Source: CAJBVG01 sp943360385 | GTDB lineage: Bacteria; Bacteroidota; Bacteroidia; Sphingobacteriales; Sphingobacteriaceae | Assembly (NCBI GenBank): GCA_943360385.1 | Contig: CALRIM020000032.1 | Location: 1 to 22,827 of the forward strand | DNA length: 22,827 nucleotides | Direction of reading: 5' to 3' | Shown here: piece after piece, positions 6,738 through 14,070 of the stretch | How positions within the stretch are numbered: the stretch's first letter is position 1 | Layout: every line of letters begins with the position of its first letter | Program-made: the position numbers and the translations under genes | The notes under the pieces: model-generated | The model's input: only the letters and a program-made list of their open reading frames with translations | Database searches by the model: none | Told to the model about the DNA's origin: nothing

Positions 6738-7522
6738 TAATTTTTATCTTTATTTAATACTTCTTCAACAAACTGGAAAGACGATAAAATATCTGCTTTC
6801 CCCTTTTTCACTGCTATTGTATGTTCAAAATGTGCAGAAGCCAATCCATCTCTGGTTTTAATTGTCCAACCATCGTTCAACTGCCAAATGGCTGCTTTCC
6901 CTAGGTTAATCATTGGTTCAATTGCAATGACTAAGCCATCTGTCAATTTTAATCCTGTACCTCTTTTACCGTAATTAGGAACATCAGGTTTTTCGTGTAA
7001 ATGCTGGCCAATACCATGACCAACTAATTCTTTCACAACTCCATAACCATGCTTTTCGGCATGCTCCTGAACTGCATAAGACACGTCGCCTAATCTATTT
7101 CCTACAACAGCCTTTTCAATAGCTTTGTATAAACTTTCTTTAGTTACCCTCAGTAATTGTGAAACTTCTGGTGCAACTTCTCCAACTTCAAATGTATAGG
7201 CAGAATCGCCATAATAGCCATTCTTTAACACACCACAGTCAACAGAAATTACATCTCCATCTTTCAACACTTCTTTTCCTGGTATGCCATGTACAACCAC
7301 ATCATTCACTGATAAACACAATGAATTAGGGAATGAACCGCCATATCCTTTAAAAGCAGGTATCGCTTGATTATCTCTGATGAATTCTTCGGCTCTTTTA
7401 TCCAATTCAATTGGATTAATCCCCGGTTTAATCATCTTAGCTACTTCCCCTAATGTTTTTCCAACAAGTAAAGAACTCTCTCTAATTAGTTCAATCTGTT
7501 CGTCTGACTTATATTGAATCAT
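6737..7522 (-). CDS. map: Methionine aminopeptidase, type I
   Basis: Removes the initiator Met from nascent proteins when the second residue is small. 261 residues. All five metal ligands are present: D95 in VISVDCG, D106 in YYGDSAYTF, H169 in LVGHGIGQHLHE, E202 in AIEPMI and E233 in SAHFEHTIAV. The substrate-positioning His (H79 in VVVHGIP) is also kept. There is no N-terminal zinc-finger extension. It sits between secY and infA, the usual Bacteroidota and Firmicutes order, and overlaps infA by one base. Confidence 0.99.
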   Translation of the reverse strand: MIQYKSDEQIELIRESSLLVGKTLGEVAKMIKPGINPIELDKRAEEFIRDNQAIPAFKGYGGSFPNSLCLSVNDVVVHGIPGKEVLKDGDVISVDCGVLKNGYYGDSAYTFEVGEVAPEVSQLLRVTKESLYKAIEKAVVGNRLGDVSYAVQEHAEKHGYGVVKELVGHGIGQHLHEKPDVPNYGKRGTGLKLTDGLVIAIEPMINLGKAAIWQLNDGWTIKTRDGLASAHFEHTIAVKKGKADILSSFQFVEEVLNKDKN

Positions 7523-7536
7523 CTGAACTAATCTTA

Positions 7537-8868
7537 TTATATGGCTGCAGCTCCCGCTGGAGTACGGCCTTTAATACGTCCTGTTTTCATCAAACCATCA
7601 TAATGACGCATTAATAAATGACTTTCTATTTGTTGTAAAGTATCTAACACAACCCCAACCATAATTAGTAACGAAGTACCACCATAGAAGTGAGCGAACT
7701 GTGAGTTAATACCCATAATTACAGCTATAGAAGGAAGTATCGCAACAATTGCTAAGAATACTGAACCTGGTAATGTAATTCTTGAAATTACAGCATCAAT
7801 AAATTCAGCTGTTTTCTTACCTGGCTTAATGCCTGGGATAAATCCACCATTGCGTTTCATATCATCTGCCATTTGGTTTGGATTAACCGTAATTGCAGTA
7901 TAGAAATAGGTAAAAGCAATAATCATAAATGCAAACAACAAGTTGTATGATACTGAATTAGGATTTCCTAAGTTAGCACCAACAGCTTGAGCAAAACCAG
8001 ATTCTGGCATAAATGAAGCCAAAGTACCTGGGATAAACATAATTGCTTGCGCAAAAATGATTGGCATAACGCCTGCTGAGTTTACTTTTAATGGAATGTA
8101 CTGACGAACACCACCGTATTGTTTGTTACCTACAATTCTTTTAGCGTATTGAACTGGAATTTTACGAGTTCCTTGTACTAATAAGATTGTAAATACAACT
8201 ACAAATGCTAGGGCTGCAAGTTCAATAATAAATGGAATTAATCCACCACCATTAACACTTAAACGAGATCCAGCTTCTGCAACAAATGCTAAAGGTAGTT
8301 GAGCAATAATACCCACCATGATAATCAATGAGGTACCATTTCCTAAACCTTTATCAGTAATACGCTCACCTAACCACATTACGAACATAGTACCTGTTGT
8401 AAGAACGAAGATCGAAGAGATTGTAAACAATCCTTGGCTGATCATAATCGCCTCTTGAGGAACTTGTGTTTTTATATAACCAATTGCTTGGCCAGCAGTA
8501 ATGATAATAGTTAGGTAACGAGTAATTTGGTTCACTTTTTTACGACCGCTTTCTCCTTCTTTCTGTAAACGTTGGAAATAAGGAATAACGATACCGAATA
8601 ATTGAACTACGATCGATGCAGAGATATAAGGCATCACACCTAAAGCGAACACAGAGGCACGAGAAAACGAACCACCTGCGAACATATTCAACAATCCTAA
8701 AATACCATCTTGACTTTTTTGAGTGTTCACCAAACTTGGATCAACACCAGGCAATACGATAAATGAACCAACTCTGTAAATTAAGAGCAATAGTAAGGTA
8801 TTAAGAATCCTTACTCTAAGGTCTTCAATTTTGAAGATGTTGGTTAATGTAGATATAAATCTCTTCAT
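7537..8868 (-). CDS. secY: Preprotein translocase subunit SecY
   Basis: Central channel of the Sec translocase in the inner membrane, working with SecE, SecG and SecA. 443 residues with about ten hydrophobic segments, the first being ILNTLLLLLIYRVGSFIVLP (residues 21-40). Family signatures include the plug region after TM1 (GGSFSRASVFALGVMPYISAS), YLTIIITAGQAIGYI, and GNGTSLIIMVGI. It ends in a short cytoplasmic tail GRIKGRTPAGAAAI. Follows rplO by 8 bases, as in the spc operon. Confidence 0.99.
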   Translation of the reverse strand: MKRFISTLTNIFKIEDLRVRILNTLLLLLIYRVGSFIVLPGVDPSLVNTQKSQDGILGLLNMFAGGSFSRASVFALGVMPYISASIVVQLFGIVIPYFQRLQKEGESGRKKVNQITRYLTIIITAGQAIGYIKTQVPQEAIMISQGLFTISSIFVLTTGTMFVMWLGERITDKGLGNGTSLIIMVGIIAQLPLAFVAEAGSRLSVNGGGLIPFIIELAALAFVVVFTILLVQGTRKIPVQYAKRIVGNKQYGGVRQYIPLKVNSAGVMPIIFAQAIMFIPGTLASFMPESGFAQAVGANLGNPNSVSYNLLFAFMIIAFTYFYTAITVNPNQMADDMKRNGGFIPGIKPGKKTAEFIDAVISRITLPGSVFLAIVAILPSIAVIMGINSQFAHFYGGTSLLIMVGVVLDTLQQIESHLLMRHYDGLMKTGRIKGRTPAGAAAI

Positions 8869-8876
8869 GAAATTAA

Positions 8877-9323
8877 TTACAATGTAACTGTAGTTCCACC
8901 TAATGCTTCAATAGCCGCTTTTGCTGTTGCAGTATATGCATGAGCTTTCACTTCTAATTTCGCTTTTAATTCGCCACGACCTAAAATTTTCACTTTATCT
9001 GATTTCGACATCAAACCGTGAGTTTTTAATACATCTAAGTCGATTGATTGTAAGTTGAATTTTTCTGCTAAAGATTGTAAAACATCAAGGTTAACACCTA
9101 CGTATTCAACACGGTTGATATTTTTAAATCCAAACTTAGGAATTCTTCTTTGTAATGGCATTTGTCCACCTTCAAAACCAACTTTCGTTGAAGTTCCTGA
9201 ACGAGAACCTGCTCCTTTATGTCCACGTGTAGAAGTTCCACCTCTACCTGAACCTGTACCTCTACCAACTCTTTTACGGTTTTTTATTGATCCTTCAGCT
9301 GGTTGTAAATTCGATAATTTCAT
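8877..9323 (-). CDS. rplO: 50S ribosomal protein L15 (uL15)
   Basis: Late-assembly 23S rRNA binder near the central protuberance. 148 residues. The N-terminal half is a Gly/Arg-rich extension that threads into rRNA (RVGRGTGSGRGGTSTRGHKG, about 19-38; FEGGQMPLQRRIPKFGF, about 50-66); the C-terminal half is the globular domain ending with AIEALGGTTVTL. Lies between rpmD and secY. Confidence 0.99.
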   Translation of the reverse strand: MKLSNLQPAEGSIKNRKRVGRGTGSGRGGTSTRGHKGAGSRSGTSTKVGFEGGQMPLQRRIPKFGFKNINRVEYVGVNLDVLQSLAEKFNLQSIDLDVLKTHGLMSKSDKVKILGRGELKAKLEVKAHAYTATAKAAIEALGGTTVTL

Positions 9324-9358
9324 TTTTTGTTCAATTAATTCCCTAGTGGGATAAACAA

Positions 9359-9538
9359 TTAAATATTTTCTACTGTGATAAGATGATTCACTTTCGCAAC
9401 CATTCCTAAAATTTGAGGAGTAGCTTCTACTTCAACAGTTGAATTCATCTTGCGAAGACCTAAAGCAAACATTGTTGCTTTTTGCTTTACATTTCGGTCG
9501 ATCACACTTCTTACTTGTGTAATTTTAATTTTTGACAT
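9359..9538 (-). CDS. rpmD: 50S ribosomal protein L30 (uL30)
   Basis: 59 residues, translated by hand: it begins MSKIKITQVRSVIDRNVKQK and continues ATMFALGLRKMNSTVEVEAT to NHLITVENI. The short bacterial form of L30, lining the large subunit near 5S rRNA contacts. The KITQVRSVI start and the LGLRKMNSTVE motif are diagnostic. Lies 4 bases after rpsE and 35 before rplO, its usual place. Confidence 0.97.
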   Translation of the reverse strand: MSKIKITQVRSVIDRNVKQKATMFALGLRKMNSTVEVEATPQILGMVAKVNHLITVENI

Positions 9539-9542
9539 ATCC

Positions 9543-10061
9543 TTAACCGTTAAATACTTTGTTTAATGAAACTCCTCTGTGTTGAGCAACAGTAATCGCA
9601 TCGCGCATTAACGCTAAAGCTGTAACTGTAGCTTTCACTACGTTGTGTGGGTTTGAAGAACCTTTTGATTTAGCCAAAACGTCTGTAACACCAGCACTCT
9701 CTAACACTGCACGCATCGCACCACCAGCAATTACGCCAGTACCATGTGAAGCAGGTTTTAAGAATACGTATCCACCAGAATATTTACCATATTGCTCATG
9801 TGGAACTGTTCCTTTTATAATTGGAACTTTAATTAAGTTCTTTTTCGCATCGTCGATACCTTTAGTAATCGCCTCTGTTACTTCTTTTGCTTTTCCTAAA
9901 CCGTATCCTACTACACCATTTTCATCACCTACCACTACGATAGCAGAGAAACTGAATGTACGACCACCCTTAGTAACTTTAGCAACACGCTGAATGCTTA
10001 CCAAACGATCTTTAAGTTCGATATCAGTTGTTTTTACTCTTTTAATATTTGCTGTTGACAT
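9543..10061 (-). CDS. rpsE: 30S ribosomal protein S5 (uS5)
   Basis: Small-subunit protein at the mRNA entry channel, important for decoding accuracy and helicase action. 172 residues from MSTANIKRVKTTDIELKDRL. The S5 RNA-binding domain shows RVAKVTKGGRTFSFSAIVVV and GYGLGKAKEVTEAI; the C-terminal domain shows GTGVIAGGAMRAVLESAGV and SSNPHNVVKAT. I chose this start over an in-frame ATG 39 bases upstream, because the earlier one lies inside rplR and adds 13 residues without family similarity. Confidence 0.98.
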   Translation of the reverse strand: MSTANIKRVKTTDIELKDRLVSIQRVAKVTKGGRTFSFSAIVVVGDENGVVGYGLGKAKEVTEAITKGIDDAKKNLIKVPIIKGTVPHEQYGKYSGGYVFLKPASHGTGVIAGGAMRAVLESAGVTDVLAKSKGSSNPHNVVKATVTALALMRDAITVAQHRGVSLNKVFNG

Positions 10062-10071
10062 GTTCCTTAAA

Positions 10072-10428
10072 TTAGAATTGTAAACCACCTTCTCTAGCAC
10101 CTTCTGCTAAAGATTTAATTCTTCCATGATATAAATAACCGTTACGGTCGAATACCACTTGACTGATTCCTGCTGCTACTGCTTTTTCAGCGATCAATTT
10201 CCCAACTTGTTTTGATTGGTCAACTTTGTTAGATGCTGCGTCTACTGTATCTTTTAAGCTAGATGCTGAAACAATCGTTTTACCGTTTGAATCATCAATT
10301 ATTTGCGCATAAATCGCTTTGTTACTTCTGTAAACAGAAAGTCTTGGGCGTTCTGAAGTACCCGCTAATCTTAAGCGAATGCCTTTTTTAATTCTTAATC
10401 TTCTTGAAGATTTAATACTATTTGCCAT
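10072..10428 (-). CDS. rplR: 50S ribosomal protein L18 (uL18)
   Basis: Binds 5S rRNA and, with L5, brings it into the large subunit. 118 residues. Basic N-terminal stretch RRLRIKKGIRLRLAGTSERP, then LSVYRSNKAIYAQIIDD and the C-terminal signature VVFDRNGYLYHGRIKSLAEG with the family end AREGGLQF. Lies 8 bases after rplF. Confidence 0.99.
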   Translation of the reverse strand: MANSIKSSRRLRIKKGIRLRLAGTSERPRLSVYRSNKAIYAQIIDDSNGKTIVSASSLKDTVDAASNKVDQSKQVGKLIAEKAVAAGISQVVFDRNGYLYHGRIKSLAEGAREGGLQF

Positions 10429-10436
10429 GACTATAA

Positions 10437-10994
10437 TTATTTTTTAGCTGCTGATTTACCTGCTTTTCTTCTCAATACCTCACCAGCAAACTTAATACCT
10501 TTACCTTTATATGGTTCTGGAGCTCTTAATGAACGAATCTTTGCAGCTACCTGACCGATTAATTGTTTATCGATTGACTCTAAAATAATAGTAGGGTTCT
10601 GACCTTTTTCTGCAGTTGTAGTTACCTTAATTTCTACCGGTAATTCAAATACGAAATGGTGAGAGTATCCTAATACTAAGTCTAAAGTATTCCCTGTATT
10701 AGTAGCACGGTAACCCACACCTACTAATTCTTGAGTAACTTTATAACCTTGAGTAACACCGATAACCATATTATTGATTAATGAACGGTATAAACCGTGC
10801 AATGCTTTGTGTCTCTTTTGTTCTGTAGGGCGTTGAACCAAGATTTGGCCATCCTCTACTTTAACGATCATATCTGGATCTACATCTTGTGTTAAAGAAC
10901 CTTTTGGTCCTTTTACAGTTACAACGTTCTCAGCAGATACTGTCAACTCTACACCTTGTGGTAGAGCGATTGGTAATTTTCCTATACGTGACAT
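10437..10994 (-). CDS. rplF: 50S ribosomal protein L6 (uL6)
   Basis: Large-subunit protein at the factor-binding stalk base, near the sarcin-ricin loop. 185 residues from MSRIGKLPIALPQGVELTVS, the standard start; an upstream in-frame ATG would add 16 residues (ending in five Glu) that are in fact the translated ribosome-binding region. Two L6 repeats are visible, with QELVGVGYRATNTGNTLDLV in the first domain and the C-terminal signature PEPYKGKGIKFAGEVLRRK. A strong GGAGG lies 11 bases before the start. Confidence 0.98.
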   Translation of the reverse strand: MSRIGKLPIALPQGVELTVSAENVVTVKGPKGSLTQDVDPDMIVKVEDGQILVQRPTEQKRHKALHGLYRSLINNMVIGVTQGYKVTQELVGVGYRATNTGNTLDLVLGYSHHFVFELPVEIKVTTTAEKGQNPTIILESIDKQLIGQVAAKIRSLRAPEPYKGKGIKFAGEVLRRKAGKSAAKK

Positions 10995-11005
10995 TTCTTC
11001 TTCTT

Positions 11006-11010
11006 CCTCC
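11006..11010 (-). promoter_or_regulatory. Shine-Dalgarno GGAGG before rplF
   Basis: Minus-strand CAGGAGG followed by a purine-rich AAGAAGAAGAA spacer of 11 bases leads to the rplF ATG. It decides the start at MSRIGK. Such sites are rare in Bacteroidota, and most other genes here lack one. Confidence 0.65.
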
Positions 11011-11013
11011 TGA

Positions 11014-11412
11014 TTAATAAATGTAACACAATACCTCACCACCCACGTTTTGCACGCGAGCTTCTTTGTCTGTCATCACACCTTTAGAAGTAGAAATAAT
11101 CGCTATTCCTAATCCATTTAAAACTCTCGGCATGTTCGTCATGTGAGCATAATTTCTCAAACCAGGTTTACTGATTCTAGTTAGTTTCCTGATTGCCGAA
11201 GTTTTAGTTATCGGGTGGTACTTCAAAGCGATTTTAATTGTGCCTTGAACACCAGTATCCTCAAACTTGTAATTCGCAATATATCCTTTATCAAAAAGAA
11301 CTTTTGTGATTTCCTTTTTGATATTAGATGCAGGAACCTCGACAACCCTATGGTTGGCCTTGATGGCATTCCTTACTCTTGTAAGATAATCTGCTATTGG
11401 ATCTGTAGTCAT
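11014..11412 (-). CDS. rpsH: 30S ribosomal protein S8 (uS8)
   Basis: Primary 16S rRNA binder of the central domain; in E. coli it is also the translational repressor of the spc operon. 132 residues, family length. It begins MTTDPIADYLTRVRNAIKA and ends with the RNA-binding C-terminal motifs GIAIISTSKGVMTDKEAR and GGEVLCYIY. It is set apart from rpsN by 104 bases that hold a promoter-like site, so it may head a sub-transcript. Confidence 0.99.
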   Translation of the reverse strand: MTTDPIADYLTRVRNAIKANHRVVEVPASNIKKEITKVLFDKGYIANYKFEDTGVQGTIKIALKYHPITKTSAIRKLTRISKPGLRNYAHMTNMPRVLNGLGIAIISTSKGVMTDKEARVQNVGGEVLCYIY

Positions 11413-11456
11413 TTTTTTATTTAAAATTCTGTAATAAACTAAAATTTAGCGGACGG

Positions 11457-11486
11457 CAAAGATAGTAATTTATTTCAGCCTTCCAC
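11457..11486 (-). promoter_or_regulatory. Putative internal promoter before rpsH
   Basis: On the minus strand TATCTTTG (11464 to 11457) is a perfect Bacteroidota -7 element (TAnnTTTG). Nineteen bases upstream lies GTG, one base from the TTG expected at -33. The site shares CTTTGC-N-GTCC with the promoter before rpsL and lies in the widest gap of the spc group. Transcription would start about 40 bases before the rpsH ATG. Confidence 0.5.
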
Positions 11487-11516
11487 TAAATTTTCAATAT
11501 TTCTTTACTCTGAGCC

Positions 11517-11786
11517 TTACCAGCTAGCTTTTTTCACACCTGGTATTTTACCAGCAAGGGCCATATCTCTAAATAAAACCCTAGAAATTCCAAACTGACG
11601 CATGTAACCACGTGGGCGACCTGTTAGTTTGCAACGATTGTGTAAACGTACTGGACTAGAGTTCTTTGGAAGTTTATCCAATCCTTCAAAGTCACCAGCA
11701 GCTTTTAAGTCAGCTCTCTTTTGAGCATATTTGTCAACAAGCCTTTTGCGTTTTACTTCGCGAGCTTTTATACCTTCTTTAGCCAT
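11517..11786 (-). CDS. rpsN: 30S ribosomal protein S14 (uS14), zinc-free form
   Basis: Small-subunit head protein. 89 residues; it begins MAKEGIKAREVKRKRLVDKY and carries the family signature RCKLTGRPRGYMRQFGISR, then GKIPGVKKASW. Only one Cys is present, so it is the zinc-free type, longer than the 61-residue zinc form. Lies 2 bases after rplE. Confidence 0.99.
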   Translation of the reverse strand: MAKEGIKAREVKRKRLVDKYAQKRADLKAAGDFEGLDKLPKNSSPVRLHNRCKLTGRPRGYMRQFGISRVLFRDMALAGKIPGVKKASW

Positions 11787-11788
11787 TT

Positions 11789-12352
11789 TTAATTGTTATT
11801 AGTTTGGTTTTTAAATGGTAATCCGAATTCTTTCAATAATTCTAACGCTTCTTTATCTGTTCCTGCAGTAGTTACGAATGTAATATCCATACCCATGATT
11901 TTATTGATTTTGTCAATGTTAATCTCTGGGAAGATAATTTGTTCAGTAACACCTAAGGTATAGTTTCCACGTCCGTCGAATCCTTTATCGTTGATTCCTT
12001 TGAAATCACGAATACGAGGCAAAGCCACTGCGATTAAACGATCTAAAAACTCATACATTTTATTGTCGCGTAAAGTTACACGAACTCCAACAGGTACGTT
12101 TTTACGTAATTTGAAGTTTGAGATATCTTTTTTCGATTTTGCAGAAACTGCACGTTGACCAGTAATCAATGTCATTTCTTCCACTGCATTATCGATCAAT
12201 TTCTTATCAGAAACTGCTGCTCCAACACCTTGGTTAATACAAATTTTCGTTAAACGAGGAACTTGCATTACGCTTTTGTATTGAAACTTATCTTTCAAAG
12301 AAGAAACTATTTCCTCTTTATATTGCTTTTTTAATCTAGGTACGTTAGACAT
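11789..12352 (-). CDS. rplE: 50S ribosomal protein L5 (uL5)
   Basis: Forms the 5S ribonucleoprotein with L18 and contacts P-site tRNA in the central protuberance. 187 residues. Signatures are VPRLTKICINQGVGAAVSDK (about 31-50), TGQRAVSAKSKKDISNFKLR, PVGVRVTLRDNKMYEFLDRL, FDGRGNYTLGVTEQIIFPEI and MDITFVTTAGTDKEALELL. The start overlaps the rplX stop by one base (TAATG), and an exceptionally long Shine-Dalgarno match lies upstream. Confidence 0.99.
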   Translation of the reverse strand: MSNVPRLKKQYKEEIVSSLKDKFQYKSVMQVPRLTKICINQGVGAAVSDKKLIDNAVEEMTLITGQRAVSAKSKKDISNFKLRKNVPVGVRVTLRDNKMYEFLDRLIAVALPRIRDFKGINDKGFDGRGNYTLGVTEQIIFPEINIDKINKIMGMDITFVTTAGTDKEALELLKEFGLPFKNQTNNN

Positions 12353-12693
12353 TATTTGATCACCTCCCCTGAATTTTTAGCAACCCTTACCAATTTTCCA
12401 GCTTCGTCTAGTTTTCTACCAACACGAGTTGCCTTACCTGATTTAGGGTCGATTAACATTACGTTTGAAATATGGATAGGCGCTTCTTTCTTAATGATAC
12501 CGCCCTCAGTATTTGTAGCATTTGGTTTAGTATGTTTAGATACCAAGTTCAAACCTTCTACAATTACTCTTTTAGTAGCCACGCTTACGCTCAATACTTT
12601 TCCTTGTTGGCCTTTTGAGTTACCAGCAATTACTTTTACAGTATCTCCCTTACGGATATTTAATTTTGGCTGTGTGTTATTTTTTCTTTCCAT
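12352..12693 (-). CDS. rplX: 50S ribosomal protein L24 (uL24)
   Basis: Assembly-initiating 23S rRNA binder near the exit tunnel. 113 residues with an N-terminal KOW motif: NIRKGDTVKVIAGNSKGQQG and KVLSVSVATKRVIVEGLNLV, then PIHISNVMLIDPKSGKATRV. Lies 2 bases after rplN and shares one base with rplE. Confidence 0.99.
   Translation of the reverse strand: MERKNNTQPKLNIRKGDTVKVIAGNSKGQQGKVLSVSVATKRVIVEGLNLVSKHTKPNATNTEGGIIKKEAPIHISNVMLIDPKSGKATRVGRKLDEAGKLVRVAKNSGEVIK
12358..12367 (-). promoter_or_regulatory. Extended Shine-Dalgarno GGAGGTGATC before rplE
   Basis: Ten bases, GGAGGTGATC, fully complementary to the usual bacterial 16S 3' end (GAUCACCUCC), lie inside the last codons of rplX (Gly-Glu-Val-Ile) and 5 bases before the rplE ATG (GGAGG core to ATG: 10 bases). 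This is far stronger than any other start in the window. Confidence 0.65.
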
Positions 12694-12695
12694 GA

Positions 12696-13064
12696 TTATA
12701 ATACCTCCGGAGCTAATGAAACAATTTTCATGAATTGCTTTTCACGCAATTCTCTTGCTACTGGACCAAAAATACGAGTACCTCTCGGTTCGTCGTTTGC
12801 GTTTAATAAAACGGCAGCGTTATCATCGAAACGAATGTAAGAACCGTCTTTACGACGTACTTCTTTTTTCGTACGAACTACTACTGCTTTTGATACAGTA
12901 CCTTTTTTAATGTTACCTGAAGGTATAGCGTTTTTAACGGTTACTACGATTTTGTCTCCAACAGAGGCATATCTTTTACCAGTTCCGCCTAACACTCGGA
13001 TACATAGTACTTCTTTGGCACCGCTGTTATCTGCAACAGTAAGCCTTGATTCTTGTTGTATCAT
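12696..13064 (-). CDS. rplN: 50S ribosomal protein L14 (uL14)
   Basis: Forms an intersubunit bridge next to L19. 122 residues. It begins MIQQESRLTVADNSGAKEVL and has IRVLGGTGKRYASVGDKIVV, SYIRFDDNAAVLLNANDEPR and GTRIFGPVARELREKQFMKI, the classical signatures. Lies 2 bases after rpsQ; its last codons encode the GGAGG that precedes rplX. Confidence 0.99.
   Translation of the reverse strand: MIQQESRLTVADNSGAKEVLCIRVLGGTGKRYASVGDKIVVTVKNAIPSGNIKKGTVSKAVVVRTKKEVRRKDGSYIRFDDNAAVLLNANDEPRGTRIFGPVARELREKQFMKIVSLAPEVL
12704..12708 (-). promoter_or_regulatory. Shine-Dalgarno GGAGG before rplX
   Basis: GGAGG lies 10 bases before the rplX ATG, formed by the codons CCG GAG GTA (Pro-Glu-Val) at the end of rplN. 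The codons are constrained by the rplN ending APEVL, so chance is possible, but the spacing equals that before rplE. Confidence 0.5.
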
Positions 13065-13066
13065 GA

Positions 13067-13324
13067 TTATTTAGCCCTTTCTAAAATTTCTACTACTCTC
13101 CAACGCTTATTTTTACTCAGAGGACGAATTTCCATAATGCTTACAGTGTCGCCAATGTTGCACTCGTTTTTCTCGTCGTGAGCCATAAATTTGGTAGTCG
13201 TCTTTACGAACTTACCATAGATCGGATGTTTTACTTTACGTTCGATTGCAACGGTAACAGATTTCTCCATTTTGTTGCTCACTACTTGCCCGATTCTTGT
13301 CTTTCTTAAATTTCTTGTTTCCAT
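13067..13324 (-). CDS. rpsQ: 30S ribosomal protein S17 (uS17)
   Basis: Primary 16S rRNA binder of the 5' domain with an OB fold. 85 residues from METRNLRKTRIGQVVSNKME, the usual Bacteroidota start; an ATG 12 bases upstream would only add MIQE. KMEKSVTVAIERKVKHPIYG and DTVSIMEIRPLSKNKRWRVV are diagnostic. Lies 22 bases after rpmC. Confidence 0.98.
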   Translation of the reverse strand: METRNLRKTRIGQVVSNKMEKSVTVAIERKVKHPIYGKFVKTTTKFMAHDEKNECNIGDTVSIMEIRPLSKNKRWRVVEILERAK

Positions 13325-13346
13325 TTCCTGAATCAATTTCTACAGC

Positions 13347-13550
13347 TTATGCCTCGATAGCTTTCGCTTCGCGTGCTTTAAGTTCTGTATTTAATTTAGC
13401 GATTGTCTTTCTTAAAGCGCGGATTTGCATTGGATTTTCCAAGGCAGAAACTGCGTGACCAAACTTAAGTTTCGTTAAGTTAGCACGTTCTTCCGTGATC
13501 CTGTCTTTAATCTCTTCTAATGAGAGTTCTTTAATTTCTGCGTATTTCAT
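13347..13550 (-). CDS. rpmC: 50S ribosomal protein L29 (uL29)
   Basis: Exit-tunnel rim protein near the binding site of signal recognition particle and trigger factor. 67 residues, two helices: MKYAEIKELSLEEIKDRITE, then LTKLKFGHAVSALENPMQIR and ALRKTIAKLNTELKAREAKA. The NPMQIRALRKTIAKLNT motif is diagnostic. The 60-base gap before it has no clear promoter. Confidence 0.98.
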   Translation of the reverse strand: MKYAEIKELSLEEIKDRITEERANLTKLKFGHAVSALENPMQIRALRKTIAKLNTELKAREAKAIEA

Positions 13551-13610
13551 CTTTTAATTTTTTGTATTCAGAGGGTCGCCATTGATACACTGGGTTCCAT
13601 GAATAGGTTT

Positions 13611-14033
13611 TTATGCCTCTTCGTAATCTCTACGTACTACAAATTTTGTTGCAACAGGTAATTTTTGAGCTGCTAAACGTAACGCTTCTTTTGCTGTTTC
13701 TAGTGAAACGCCTTCTGCTTCGAATAACATTCTTCCTGGAGATACTGGAGCAACCCAATATTCCGGCGCACCTTTACCCTTACCCATACGAACCTCTGCA
13801 GGTTTCTTAGTGATAGGCTTATCAGGGAAGATACGAATCCAAACCTGTCCTTCACGTTTCATAAAACGTGTTACTGCAATACGAGCTGCTTCGATTTGGC
13901 GGCTGGTAATCCAGCATTCTTCTAACGATTTAATACCGAACGATCCAAATGCTAAGGTAGTTCCGCGTTTCGCGTTACCTTTCATTTTACCCTTCTGCAT
14001 TTTTCTGAACTTCGTTCTTTTTGGTTGTAACAT
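13611..14033 (-). CDS. rplP: 50S ribosomal protein L16 (uL16)
   Basis: Late-assembly protein at the A site and central protuberance. 140 residues. It begins MLQPKRTKFRKMQKGKMKGN, with GTTLAFGSFGIKSLEECWIT, RQIEAARIAVTRFMKREGQV, and RMGKGKGAPEYWVAPVSPGR. Lies 37 bases after rpsC. Confidence 0.99.
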   Translation of the reverse strand: MLQPKRTKFRKMQKGKMKGNAKRGTTLAFGSFGIKSLEECWITSRQIEAARIAVTRFMKREGQVWIRIFPDKPITKKPAEVRMGKGKGAPEYWVAPVSPGRMLFEAEGVSLETAKEALRLAAQKLPVATKFVVRRDYEEA

Positions 14034-14070
14034 AACTTTACCTATTATTTCAGGTTAACAATCCTTTGAA

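Noticed and set aside
9340..9351. TCCC/GGGA stem between rpmD and rplO
   Set aside because: Four base pairs only; expected by chance.
9643..9993. 116-codon plus-strand reading frame over rpsE
   Set aside because: Antisense shadow; composition follows the complementary codons of S5.
10062..10100. 13-residue N-terminal extension of S5
   Set aside because: Lies inside rplR, has no family similarity, and a standard start MSTANIKR follows.
10995..11042. 16-residue N-terminal extension of L6 with five Glu
   Set aside because: The Glu run is the translated GAAGAAGAA spacer of the ribosome-binding region; MSRIGK is the family start.
12356..12733. 125-codon plus-strand reading frame over rplX
   Set aside because: Antisense shadow of rplX and rplN, both of which are unmistakable; no family resemblance in the plus frame.
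13551..13610. TATTCA/TGAATA inverted repeat in the rplP-rpmC gap
   Set aside because: Six base pairs closing a long unpaired loop; too weak to call.
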